A stretch of DNA of 15,967 nt from an uncultured Erysipelotrichaceae bacterium. GTDB lineage: Bacteria > Bacillota_I > Bacilli_A > RF39 > UBA660. The position numbers and the translations under genes were made by a program. This document shows, one piece after another, positions 7,651 to 15,402 of this stretch (position 1 is the stretch's first letter; every line of letters starts with the position of its first letter). The DNA lies in the NCBI GenBank assembly GCA_902803685.1, contig CADCQR010000051.1:1-15967 (forward strand). The letters run 5' to 3'. The notes beneath the pieces are model-generated. The model worked only from the letters and a program-made list of their open reading frames with translations, made no database searches and was not told the DNA's origin.

Positions 7651-7676
7651 CTAAGACTTAATGTAAGTAAGATTAG
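7651..7676. other. Stem-loop between ftsW and the next gene
   Basis: ACTTA (7656-7660) pairs with TAAGT (7664-7668) around ATG, and CTAA (7651-7654) with TTAG (7673-7676) outside. No T-run follows on either strand, so it is not a standard terminator. It ends just before the -35 of the next promoter and could be an operator or nothing. Confidence 0.25.
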
Positions 7677-7677
7677 C

Positions 7678-7707
7678 TTGACTATCCAAAATACTTTTTA
7701 ATATAAT
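7678..7707 (+). promoter_or_regulatory. Sigma-A promoter for the 462-aa protein
   Basis: TTGACT (7678-7683), an 18-nt spacer and a perfect TATAAT (7702-7707). This is the best two-box promoter in the window. The predicted leader to ATG 7738 is about 24 nt. Confidence 0.7.
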
Positions 7708-7737
7708 CATAGCAGAGAATATAAAAGGATGATGTGA

Positions 7738-9126
7738 ATGAAAACAAATTTGCCAAAAGAAGAGATGATGAGTCAGGTTTTAAAAAAGGCTTATTTGGGA
7801 TTTCCAACAAAAGAGAGTGTAAGAAATCCTCAAACAGAATTGAGTAAGGCACAGTGGAAATTTTGTTATGGATGTATAACAAGATATGGAGTAGATTCTG
7901 GTGATATAAATAAGGATGTAGCAGCGCGGTATTTTGATGATTTCCTTGGATACTATAATAATAGAGAAACTTTAGCATTTTCTGATAAGCATTTTGTTCA
8001 TTTTGAACATGGATATTCAGCCAGTGGAGATGAAAATTTCATAAAAATGTATGTTCCGTTAGACTATAGTCATGTAGGAGAAGGCTCTAAAATAATCTTT
8101 GATTATTTAGAGGATGAAAATATACCGCATATATCTAAAGTGGCTGATAGAGTTAGAACTGATGGAGTTGTAATAAGATTAAATAATATAGAAGCAGCAA
8201 AAAAACTTCAAAATATGATTGATAATAATGCTTATTTGCAAGATGGACTTGCTGATGCCCATCCGTTTTCTATAAATTATCATGGGGTTGGCTATGCCTA
8301 TGATGATGGTCACATATCATATAGTGATATGATTGCCAGTATAGTTCAAGGGTACATACTGGAAATGAAGGAACAAAATGTTGATGTTAAAAAAGTTAGC
8401 TCTGACTCTTTTAGAAATTATGTAGAAAGAACTTATTTTAATGGAAGAGATAAATCTTATTATCAACAGTCACCTGTTTTTCAAGCTGTGCGTTTGTGTG
8501 TGAATTCAAATTCAATAGATGAATACTATGAATTTATTGAAGAAGAATATAGAGTACATGGTGTGCCTCATATTGAAAAACGCCCAGAATTTCATGTTTG
8601 TGAAGAGGATAAAAGAAGTTTATTAGATGAGTTTATTTTGACTACTATGAAAAAATTTCCTCCAGGGTGTAATGAAAGAAATCCTCAAGAATCTGGATAT
8701 GATTATGTTGATGGATATTTAAATGGTTCTCAAGGATGTGTTACCAGAAAGAGAAATCTGCGTGATAGAGTATCAAAAAATTTACAACCTTCAGATATTT
8801 ATCAAATTGTAGAAGATAGTCATATGCCCGGAAATGATATTCACGCTCAAGTTGAAAATTACATTAAGATGACTATGCTAAATGATATGATAAAAAGTAG
8901 TGATATTAGATTCCCTGGTTGTGGTATTGATATTGTTAATGATTACATTTCAACAGGGGGCAAAAATTGTATTACATCTGCTGTTGGTAAAGCACGCGAA
9001 CTTACAAAGTCATTAAAGCCTAGTGATGTAAAGCAGTTGTTTTCAGATTTTGGCGTAAGCGATATAAATCAGTATGCAGAAAAATATTATCAGTCTACTA
9101 ACAAAAGTACATATGGAAAGAGTTAA
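7738..9126 (+). CDS. Unrecognised 462-aa protein with a duplicated C-terminal module
   Basis: No family is firmly recognised. No signal peptide or membrane segment is visible, so it is probably cytosolic. AGGA (7726-7729) is 8 nt before ATG 7738. Two related units occupy the C-terminal part. Unit A (about 296-378) has M-K-K-F-P-P-G-C, Y-V-D-G-Y-L-N-G-S-Q-G-C-V-T, N-L-Q-P-S-D-I and V-E-N-Y-I. Unit B (about 380-452) has D-I-R-F-P-G-C-G, V-N-D-Y-I-S-T-G-G-K-N-C-I-T, S-L-K-P-S-D-V and A-E-K-Y-Y. The N-terminus (11-58) may hold a degenerate third copy (G-F-P, Y-G-C-I-T-R). The middle (about 99-205) has a pattern (I-K-M-Y-V, I-P-H-I-S-K-V, H-G-V-G-Y-A-Y) loosely reminiscent of HopA1-like domains; I give that little weight. 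It has its own promoter and is not obviously tied to its neighbours. Confidence 0.8.
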   Translation: MKTNLPKEEMMSQVLKKAYLGFPTKESVRNPQTELSKAQWKFCYGCITRYGVDSGDINKDVAARYFDDFLGYYNNRETLAFSDKHFVHFEHGYSASGDENFIKMYVPLDYSHVGEGSKIIFDYLEDENIPHISKVADRVRTDGVVIRLNNIEAAKKLQNMIDNNAYLQDGLADAHPFSINYHGVGYAYDDGHISYSDMIASIVQGYILEMKEQNVDVKKVSSDSFRNYVERTYFNGRDKSYYQQSPVFQAVRLCVNSNSIDEYYEFIEEEYRVHGVPHIEKRPEFHVCEEDKRSLLDEFILTTMKKFPPGCNERNPQESGYDYVDGYLNGSQGCVTRKRNLRDRVSKNLQPSDIYQIVEDSHMPGNDIHAQVENYIKMTMLNDMIKSSDIRFPGCGIDIVNDYISTGGKNCITSAVGKARELTKSLKPSDVKQLFSDFGVSDINQYAEKYYQSTNKSTYGKS

Positions 9127-9204
9127 TATAGATAATATTCAATATTACTATAAGAAGTTGAAAGCAGGAATTTAAAATTTATTTATTCTAATTAGTCAAA
9201 TAAC

Positions 9205-9213
9205 TGATATACT
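9205..9213 (+). promoter_or_regulatory. Extended -10 promoter for the flavoprotein pair
   Basis: TG-A-TATACT, with no good -35 at the expected spacing. The predicted leader to ATG 9260 is about 40 nt. Confidence 0.5.
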
Positions 9214-9259
9214 TAGAGTAAATAGATTTTATTTTTATCATAATTTAGGAGTGAATTTA

Positions 9260-10456
9260 ATGCGAATTGGAGTAATTGGTGGTGGTGCAGCAGGACTTGT
9301 AGCTGCTATAAATGCGAAAAGTAAGGCAAATGAGGTAATGATATTAGAAAGAAATAGTGAATGTGGAAAAAAGATCCTTGCTACAGGAAATGGTAAATGT
9401 AATTATTGGAATAGTGATAATTCATTATCTCATTATGAATCCAGTACACCTAATTTTATGGGACAGCTTATAAATCCTAATACAGAACAATTAGTTATGA
9501 ATTTTTTTTCAAGTATAGGTATAGTACCAAGAATTAAAAATGGTTATTATTATCCAAAAAGCAATCAAGCAATAACTATTAGAGATATTTTGGTAGATGA
9601 AGCCATTACGCATGGTGTTATAATAAAATATAATTACTTAGTAACCAAAATTCAAAATAAGAATGGGATCTTTATAATAAATGATGATTTAATTTTTGAT
9701 AAATTGATTATTGCATCAGGTTCTAAAGCGGCTCCAAAAACTGGTAGTGATGGTATGGGTTATAATTTTTTAAAGCGAATGGGACATACAATAGTAGAAC
9801 CGTTACCGGCATTGGTCCAATTGAATACTAAAAAATATGCTTATTTAAATAAATGGAAGGGTATAAGGTGTGAGGTTAAAGTTTCTTTAATAGAAAATGA
9901 GATTGTAAAAAAAGAAGAATTTGGAGAAATTCAATTAACAGAGTATGGTATAAGTGGAATATGTGTTTTTAATATATCCAATGAAGTTGGAAGAGGGTTA
10001 TATAAAAATAAAAAAGAAATAGTAAAAATAGATTTTTTACCTGATATGGATAATAATCAACTTATAGCTTATTTAAATAAAGAAATCCCTTTACGTAGAT
10101 TGTTATCTTGTTTTTTAAATAATAAATTAGTAAATGTAATTTTAGATGAGTTACATATAACTGGGATTAATAAATTTAAAAATATAAATAATAAAGATCA
10201 GTTGATTAATAAAATAAAAGCATTTCAACTTGAGATAGAATCAACAAGGACATTTAATGAAGCCCAAGTATCTTCAGGTGGCGTGAGTTTAGTTGAAATA
10301 GATTTGAAATCTATGGAGTCAAAATTAGTAGATAATCTTTATATTGTTGGTGAATTATTAGATATTACAGGAGAATGTGGTGGTTATAACTTGGGAATTG
10401 CTTGGAGAAGTGGAATATTGGCTGGAATTTCAGCAAGGAGTGGATTTGATGATTAG
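9260..10456 (+). CDS. BaiN/HI0933-family FAD-dependent oxidoreductase
   Basis: Flavoprotein of the BaiN/RdsA (HI0933-like) family; characterised members reduce C=C bonds in bile acid intermediates, but most members have unknown substrates. From ATG 9260 the protein has 398 residues. It begins directly with the Rossmann FAD motif (G-V-I-G-G-G-A-A-G-L, residues 4-13), then the family signature C-G-K-K-I-L-A-T-G-N-G-K-C-N and a C-terminal FAD-contacting G-E-L-L-D-I-T-G-E-C-G-G-Y-N-L. A GTG at 9251 is in frame, but AGGAG (9247-9251) is spaced 8 nt before ATG 9260, and the FAD motif normally begins at the extreme N-terminus. Its last 8 nt overlap the start of the next flavoprotein gene, implying coupled translation. 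Cytosolic; the substrate cannot be told from sequence. Confidence 0.93.
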   Translation: MRIGVIGGGAAGLVAAINAKSKANEVMILERNSECGKKILATGNGKCNYWNSDNSLSHYESSTPNFMGQLINPNTEQLVMNFFSSIGIVPRIKNGYYYPKSNQAITIRDILVDEAITHGVIIKYNYLVTKIQNKNGIFIINDDLIFDKLIIASGSKAAPKTGSDGMGYNFLKRMGHTIVEPLPALVQLNTKKYAYLNKWKGIRCEVKVSLIENEIVKKEEFGEIQLTEYGISGICVFNISNEVGRGLYKNKKEIVKIDFLPDMDNNQLIAYLNKEIPLRRLLSCFLNNKLVNVILDELHITGINKFKNINNKDQLINKIKAFQLEIESTRTFNEAQVSSGGVSLVEIDLKSMESKLVDNLYIVGELLDITGECGGYNLGIAWRSGILAGISARSGFDD

Positions 10457-12029
10457 AGTAAGGCAGGTAAAACTACCTATAGAAAGTAATGATATTATAG
10501 AGAAAGTGGCTAAGGTACTAAGAGTATCAAAGAATGAAATACATGATATAAAGATAATAAAAAAATCATTGGACGCTAGAAATAAAAATAGATTGATGTT
10601 TGTATACGAAGTAGATGTAAAAGTATCAGATGAGAATAAAGTGTTAAAACATAATCATTGTGCAGATGTTTTTAAAGCACCAAATGAAGAATATAAATTT
10701 GTTCACAATGATAGGATTAAAAGCAGTATAAGACCTATAATCGTTGGTGCTGGACCAGCTGGGTTATATTGCGCCTATCTTTTAGCAGAGCATGGATATA
10801 ATCCACTTGTTATAGAACGAGGAGAGAAAGTAGAGAATAGAGTAAAAAGTATAGAAGAATTTTGGAAAACAGGAAAGTTAAATATTAATTCGAATGTTCA
10901 GTTTGGGGAGGGGGGTGCTGGTACATTTTCTGATGGGAAATTAAATACATTAGTAAGGGATAAAGAAAACAGAATAAAAAAGGTATTAGAAATATTCGTA
11001 GAAAATGGTGCTCCAGAGGAAATTCTATATGAGGCTAAACCACATATAGGAACAGATATATTAAGAAATGTAGTAAAAAATATAAGAGAAAAAATTATTA
11101 GCTGGGGTGGTGAATTTAGGTATAATACTTGTCTTACCGATGTGCTCATTAAAGATAATAAGATAGTTAGTATACAAGTTAATAATGACGAAGAAATCAA
11201 TACTGAAGTCTTAGTATTAGCTATAGGGCATTCTGCTAGAGATACATTCGAATTATTAAAAAGCAAAAAGATGAACATGGAGGCAAAGCCGTTTGCAATT
11301 GGTGTTAGAATCCAGCATCCACAGAAGATGATAAATAAAAGCCAATATGGAAGCAACGTATCAGAGTTTTTAACACCAGCATCATACAAATTAACATATA
11401 AGTCAAAGAATGGTAGGGGTGTTTACTCTTTTTGTATGTGCCCTGGTGGATATGTTGTGAATGCTTCTAGTGAAGAAAAAAGACTAGTGGTAAATGGTAT
11501 GAGTAATTACCAAAGAGAAAGTGAAAATGCCAATAGCGCGATAGTTGTAACTATTGATCAGAATGATTTTGGCAATGAGCCACTTTCTGGTATGTATTAT
11601 CAAAGAATGTTAGAAGAAAGAGCCTATAAAGTGGGAGATGGTAATATACCAATTCAATTATATAAGGATTATAAAGCTGCTGTAAAATCAACAGAACTAG
11701 GAGAGGTAAAGCCAATAACAAAAGGAAATTATCAATTTGCTGATTTAAATGAAATTTTTCCAGAGTCGATAAATGATTCATTAAAAGAAGGAATTGACTC
11801 TTTTGGAAATAAAATATTAGGCTTTAATCGTGATGATGCTATTCTTTTAGGAATTGAATCGAGGACATCCTCTCCTGTTAGAATAATAAGAGATGATGAC
11901 TTTGAATCAAATATAAGAGGAATATATCCTTGTGGTGAGGGTGCTGGCTATGCTGGTGGTATCACAACATCTGCTGTAGATGGAATAAAAGTTGCTGAAA
12001 AAATTGCCTCAAAATATGGAGTAATATAA
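10449..12029 (+). CDS. COG2509-type FAD-dependent dehydrogenase
   Basis: Uncharacterised FAD/NAD-binding dehydrogenase family (COG2509), common in Bacillota; 526 residues from ATG 10449. An N-terminal alpha/beta domain of about 95 residues (V-R-Q-V-K-L-P-I onward) is followed by the FAD dinucleotide fold I-I-V-G-A-G-P-A-G-L (97-106), the family motif G-E-G-G-A-G-T-F-S-D-G-K-L (153-165), and a C-terminal C-G-E-G-A-G-Y-A-G-G-I (495-505) that closes the FAD site. The frame extends upstream to 10377, but that part is the preceding gene read in another frame. The ATG lies within the end of that gene (overlap ATGATTAG), a typical coupling arrangement. Two FAD enzymes in one transcript suggest a shared pathway or redox partner, but the reaction is unknown. 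A terminator overlaps the stop codon. Confidence 0.93.
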   Translation: MIRVRQVKLPIESNDIIEKVAKVLRVSKNEIHDIKIIKKSLDARNKNRLMFVYEVDVKVSDENKVLKHNHCADVFKAPNEEYKFVHNDRIKSSIRPIIVGAGPAGLYCAYLLAEHGYNPLVIERGEKVENRVKSIEEFWKTGKLNINSNVQFGEGGAGTFSDGKLNTLVRDKENRIKKVLEIFVENGAPEEILYEAKPHIGTDILRNVVKNIREKIISWGGEFRYNTCLTDVLIKDNKIVSIQVNNDEEINTEVLVLAIGHSARDTFELLKSKKMNMEAKPFAIGVRIQHPQKMINKSQYGSNVSEFLTPASYKLTYKSKNGRGVYSFCMCPGGYVVNASSEEKRLVVNGMSNYQRESENANSAIVVTIDQNDFGNEPLSGMYYQRMLEERAYKVGDGNIPIQLYKDYKAAVKSTELGEVKPITKGNYQFADLNEIFPESINDSLKEGIDSFGNKILGFNRDDAILLGIESRTSSPVRIIRDDDFESNIRGIYPCGEGAGYAGGITTSAVDGIKVAEKIASKYGVI

Positions 12030-12046
12030 AATACTCTCTTTTTTTT
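12018..12046 (+). terminator. Intrinsic terminator after the flavoprotein pair
   Basis: GAGTA (12019-12023) pairs with TACTC (12032-12036), plus a G-T pair, around an 8-nt loop that includes the stop codon. Eight T follow at 12039-12046. The stem is short but the T-run is strong. Confidence 0.6.
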
Positions 12047-12058
12047 GATTATCTAAAA

Positions 12059-12067
12059 TGATATAAT
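12059..12067 (+). promoter_or_regulatory. Extended -10 promoter of the pda-to-rpmF operon
   Basis: TG-A-TATAAT, identical to the element before mraY, again with only T-rich sequence where a -35 would be. The predicted leader to ATG 12087 is about 13 nt. Confidence 0.55.
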
Positions 12068-12086
12068 TCCAGTAGGTGAATAGCTT

Positions 12087-13349
12087 ATGAAGAAAAAAAT
12101 AAAAATTAAAAAGATAGGAATTATCATAATATTGTTATCAGTTATTATTGCTCTTTTTATTGGAACGATATTATACATTGATATACATGGTTTAAGAGGA
12201 AATCTTAAAGCAACTCTAAACGGAGATTCTGTTATTACGATAGAAGTAGGAAAGAAATATAAGGAATCAGGGGTTGTAGTTAAATATAAAGATAAGTTAT
12301 TAAATAACACAACAAAAATAATTGGTAAAGTAAATGAAAATAAGATAGGAGAATATGAAATTGTATATAAAATTTCATATAAAATGCTAAAAAAAGAGAT
12401 AACTAGGAAAGTAAAGGTTGTTGATAGAATCAGTCCTGAATTAACTCTAGAAGGTGATAATGTAAGCGTAATAGTCGGAAATGAGTATTCAGAGCTTGGT
12501 TATAAAGCTAACGATAATTATGATGGGGATTTAACTTCAAAAGTAGAAATAAATAATAATGTTGATACTAATAAAATAGGAGAATATGAAATTGTATATA
12601 AAGTCAAAGATTCTAGCAATAATGAATCATCAAAAACCAGAAAAGTATCTGTAATAGCCAAGCCAGCAACAAATCAGAAAATAGCGGTATTAAATTATCA
12701 TTTCTTTTATAATCCAGAGACTGGCGAAACATGTGGTGATGGGAATTGCAAGAAAGTGGCTGATTTTCGAAGAGAATTGAATTGGTTGAGAGATAATGGA
12801 TATAAAACGTTGACTATGACCGAATTTAGAGATTGGATGTATGGTAAGTTAGAAATCCCAGATAAGTCAGTTCTTATAACTGTGGATGATGGTGCTATGG
12901 GGACTGGAGTACATAATGGTAATAAGTTAATACCGATACTTGAAGAATACAAGATGCATGCAACCCTTTTTTTAATAACTGGTTGGTGGGATATAAATAA
13001 TTATAATAAATCACAATATCTAGAAATTGAATCACATACTAATGATATGCATAATGAAAGTTGGTGTAGTGGTGTAACTAGGGGGGCGAGGATGTTGTGT
13101 CAAAGTAATGAAGAAGTTTTAAAAGATTTAGCTACTTCAATACAAGTAACTGGTTCAAAGAAAGCATTTTGTTTTCCATTTTTTGCTTACGATGCTAGAA
13201 CGATTGGGTTAGTAAAAGAAGCTGGGTTTGAGTTGGCTTTTATAGGTGGTGGCTATAAAGTATCTAGGAACACAGATAAATGGCATATCCCAAGGTATCA
13301 AATAAAGCAAGGAACAACTTTAGAGGCATTTATTAGTTATGTTAGTTAG
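12087..13349 (+). CDS. Membrane-anchored polysaccharide deacetylase with two Ig-like repeats
   Basis: Predicted cell-surface carbohydrate deacetylase of the CE4/NodB family, 420 aa. A basic N-terminus and one membrane segment (residues 10-31) anchor it. Two Ig-like repeats of the DUF5011/bacterial Ig type follow (about 41-113 and 115-191), each ending in I-G-E-Y-E-I-V-Y-K and K-V-like strands. The NodB domain (about 197-410) shows N-Y-H-F-F (203-207), T-V-D-D-G (265-269, metal and base Asp pair), S-H-T-N-D-M-H (316-322, zinc histidines) and F-C-F-P-F-F-A-Y-D (361-369). A Cys pair at 216/221 and others at 327/338 could form disulfides outside the cell. The substrate may be peptidoglycan or another wall polymer. 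TAGGTGA precedes ATG 12087. It is first in a tight five-gene run ending with rpmF; the gap to the next gene is 12 nt. Confidence 0.92.
   Translation: MKKKIKIKKIGIIIILLSVIIALFIGTILYIDIHGLRGNLKATLNGDSVITIEVGKKYKESGVVVKYKDKLLNNTTKIIGKVNENKIGEYEIVYKISYKMLKKEITRKVKVVDRISPELTLEGDNVSVIVGNEYSELGYKANDNYDGDLTSKVEINNNVDTNKIGEYEIVYKVKDSSNNESSKTRKVSVIAKPATNQKIAVLNYHFFYNPETGETCGDGNCKKVADFRRELNWLRDNGYKTLTMTEFRDWMYGKLEIPDKSVLITVDDGAMGTGVHNGNKLIPILEEYKMHATLFLITGWWDINNYNKSQYLEIESHTNDMHNESWCSGVTRGARMLCQSNEEVLKDLATSIQVTGSKKAFCFPFFAYDARTIGLVKEAGFELAFIGGGYKVSRNTDKWHIPRYQIKQGTTLEAFISYVS
12345..12602 (+). repeat. 27-bp perfect direct repeat in the two Ig-like domains
   Basis: The 27 bases at 12345-12371 recur exactly at 12576-12602, both coding for I-G-E-Y-E-I-V-Y-K. 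The period is 231 nt (77 codons), the size of one Ig-like unit. Identity at silent positions suggests a recent duplication or gene conversion between the units. Confidence 0.85.
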
Positions 13350-13361
13350 AAAGAGGTAAAG

Positions 13362-14327
13362 ATGATTAGATTAGTTAATAATATAAAAGATGCTAAATAT
13401 ATTACACATAACGGCACAATGCATGCAGATGAAGTTTTTGCCACCGCTTTTTTGCATCTTTATAAGAAGAATTTAGATTTAATAAGAGTTGGGGAAATTA
13501 ATTCAGAAGATTATCAGGATAAACTTATATATGATGTAGGTAGGGGGGATTTTGATCATCATCAAGAAAATAGAAGATTACGTGATAATAACATACCATA
13601 TTGTTCACTAGGATTGCTATGGGAAGAATATGGCAGAGCGTTTTTACAAGAAAATAATTATGAATATGTTGATGAGATTTGGAGAGATGTTGATAAGGAC
13701 TTTATCGAAGGGATAGACGCTATTGATAATGGAATATTTCCAAAAGTTGAAGCTGAATATAAAATAAGAAATTTATGTGATGTAATTAAGTTGTTTAATC
13801 CTAGTTTTAATAGTAATGAAGAAGAGGCGAGTCAATTTTTAAAAGCCGTTGATGTTGCTGAAAAGATATTTCAGGAAGAATTGTTAAATGTATCTGGAAA
13901 AGTAAAAGCAAGAAAAATACTGGAAAGTAAAATAGAGGAAGCTAAGAAAAAGCATTATTTGTGCTTGGATGAGTATATGCCATATGAAGAAAGCGTATAC
14001 GCAAATGACGAAGAAAAAGAAATATATTTTGTTATCTATCCTTCAAATAGGGGTGGTTATGCTGCAAAAATAATATATAATTCAGCAGAAGATCATACAG
14101 CTAGAGTAAGCTTTCCGAAAGAGTGGGCAGGACTGGGAAATGAATTAGCAGAAGTGTCAGGTGTAGGAGAAGCTACTTTTTGCCATTTGGGTTTGTTTAT
14201 AGTATGTGCTAAAACAAAGGAAGCCATAATAAATCTTGTTAATATTGCTATATCCAAAAGTGACAAGTCTGGACCAAATACTGATAATTTATTGACTATT
14301 AAAAACATAAAAGATAATATTAACTAG
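13362..14327 (+). CDS. MYG1/UPF0160 family protein
   Basis: Member of the MYG1 (UPF0160) family, predicted metal-dependent phosphoesterases related to the DHH group; the eukaryotic homologue is a 3'-5' RNA exonuclease, while bacterial roles are little studied. 321 residues, normal length. Visible signatures: T-H-N-G-T-M-H-A-D-E-V (15-25, with H16, H21, D23), Y-D-V-G-R-G-D-F-D-H-H-Q (57-68), R-G-G-Y-A-A-K and F-P-K-E-W-A-G-L in the C-terminal half, and F-C-H-L-G-L-F-I near 280. AGAGG precedes ATG 13362, 12 nt after the deacetylase stop. Cytosolic by sequence. It lies between two surface-protein genes, so its operon position says little about function beyond co-expression with rpmF. Confidence 0.92.
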   Translation: MIRLVNNIKDAKYITHNGTMHADEVFATAFLHLYKKNLDLIRVGEINSEDYQDKLIYDVGRGDFDHHQENRRLRDNNIPYCSLGLLWEEYGRAFLQENNYEYVDEIWRDVDKDFIEGIDAIDNGIFPKVEAEYKIRNLCDVIKLFNPSFNSNEEEASQFLKAVDVAEKIFQEELLNVSGKVKARKILESKIEEAKKKHYLCLDEYMPYEESVYANDEEKEIYFVIYPSNRGGYAAKIIYNSAEDHTARVSFPKEWAGLGNELAEVSGVGEATFCHLGLFIVCAKTKEAIINLVNIAISKSDKSGPNTDNLLTIKNIKDNIN

Positions 14328-14337
14328 AGGTGGAACT

Positions 14338-14895
14338 ATGTATTATTACGATAGAAAAAAAGAGTTAATAAAAAATGGAATTATAATTGGTTTTATACTA
14401 TTGATAGCCATTGTGTCTACTCGAATTATCTATTTTAAATATAAAGATGAGAGAAATGTAGATTATAATTTGGAATCGTTAGAGATTGTTTTTCATGAAA
14501 AAACTGGGCAAGAAATAACTATAAATAAAGTTACACCCGTTACTGATAATGTTGGATTATCGTCAAATGCGTATACTTTTTCAATTACTAATAATAAAGT
14601 TAATGAAGTTAAATATAAAATTGTAGTTGAAGAAGATGAAGATAAAATAATAGAAGATGAATGTCAAGAGTACTTGATTGGTAAGCAGTTTATAAAAATT
14701 TCTATAAAAGAGGGAAATAAGGCAAATAAAATATATAATTTGGCTGATTTAGAACAAGAAATTTTGCTTAAAGATACACTAGAACCGTCGGATACAAAAG
14801 ATTATTCTATTAGGGTATGGGTAGATAAGGATATAACAATACCAGCTGGAAGTAATCTTCATTACCATGGTAAAATAAGTGTTATAGAAGAATGA
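14338..14895 (+). CDS. Membrane-anchored extracellular protein, 185 aa, unknown function
   Basis: Not firmly recognised. A short basic N-terminus and a hydrophobic helix (about 12-32) suggest a signal anchor. The remaining ~150 residues look like a beta-sandwich: alternating strands such as N-A-Y-T-F-S-I-T-N, Y-K-I-V-V-E-E, Y-S-I-R-V-W-V-D and L-H-Y-H-G-K-I-S-V. This layout is faintly like TasA/camelysin-type matrix proteins, a resemblance I hold weakly. AGAGGTGG precedes ATG 14338, 10 nt after the MYG1 stop, so it is in the same transcript as the deacetylase. One Cys (C109) is present. Confidence 0.8.
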   Translation: MYYYDRKKELIKNGIIIGFILLIAIVSTRIIYFKYKDERNVDYNLESLEIVFHEKTGQEITINKVTPVTDNVGLSSNAYTFSITNNKVNEVKYKIVVEEDEDKIIEDECQEYLIGKQFIKISIKEGNKANKIYNLADLEQEILLKDTLEPSDTKDYSIRVWVDKDITIPAGSNLHYHGKISVIEE

Positions 14896-14911
14896 TAGTA
14901 GGTGTTATTTA

Positions 14912-15400
14912 ATGGGTATAGATTTAAATTTATTATATAGCCATACAGAAGATTCAATAGATATTACAGGAAAATATGATATACCAAAATCTTATTATGA
15001 AAATTCTAATGTTTTGGATTTGAAGAATGTGGAAGTTTGTGGTAAAATATCACTTGTGTCATCTGATGATGATTATTCTGAAGAAGTGGAAAATGTCAAA
15101 TGTAATATAAAAGGTTTTGCAATTGTAGAAGATTCAATATCATTAGAACCAATCGAGTATGAATTTAATATTGATTATGATGATGAAATAGAAGAAAATT
15201 GCAAAAGTGACCAAAATTCTCTTGATATTTTTGCATTTTTATGGGAAAATATTGTACTAGAGGTCCCCTTACAGTTTACTAAGGTTACAGACCTTAAAAA
15301 ATTCAGAGGGGAAGGATGGAAATTAATTAGTGAAGATGATCTAGTTAATACCAATAACCCATTTAAAGAATTATTAAAGAATCAAGAAAAGGAGGAATAA
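14912..15400 (+). CDS. DUF177/YceD family protein
   Basis: DUF177 (YceD; YlbN in Bacillus) proteins are encoded next to rpmF in many bacteria and are linked to large-subunit ribosome biogenesis or 23S rRNA accumulation in plants and bacteria; the mechanism is unclear. The 162 residues show the family layout: an acidic N-terminal beta region, [17 protein letters not shown] (about 104-120), and the C-terminal [10 protein letters not shown] with N-P-F-K-E-L-L (about 149-155). AGGTG (14900-14904) is 7 nt before ATG 14912. The last codons contain the ribosome-binding site of rpmF, which starts 2 nt after this stop, so the two are tightly coupled. Confidence 0.9.
   Translation: MGIDLNLLYSHTEDSIDITGKYDIPKSYYENSNVLDLKNVEVCGKISLVSSDDDYSEEVENVKCNIKGFAIVEDSISLEPIEYEFNIDYDDEIEENCKSDQNSLDIFAFLWENIVLEVPLQFTKVTDLKKFRGEGWKLISEDDLVNTNNPFKELLKNQEKEE
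15390..15395 (+). promoter_or_regulatory. rpmF ribosome-binding site that sets the long start
   Basis: A perfect AGGAGG, 7 nt before ATG 15403 (10 nt before ATG 15406). There is no such site before the ATG at 15424, so the N-terminal extension of L32 is translated. Confidence 0.9.
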
Positions 15401-15402
15401 AA

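Noticed and set aside
7682..7978. 98-aa minus-strand ORF overlapping the start of the 462-aa gene
   Set aside because: It covers the promoter and coding start of a clear + strand gene and has no recognisable content.
10377..10448. N-terminal extension of the COG2509 protein
   Set aside because: It is the conserved end of the preceding flavoprotein read in another frame; ATG 10449 gives the normal family start.
10898..11389. 163-aa minus-strand ORF opposite the COG2509 gene
   Set aside because: It lies wholly within a well-supported gene and has no protein family features; a shadow frame.
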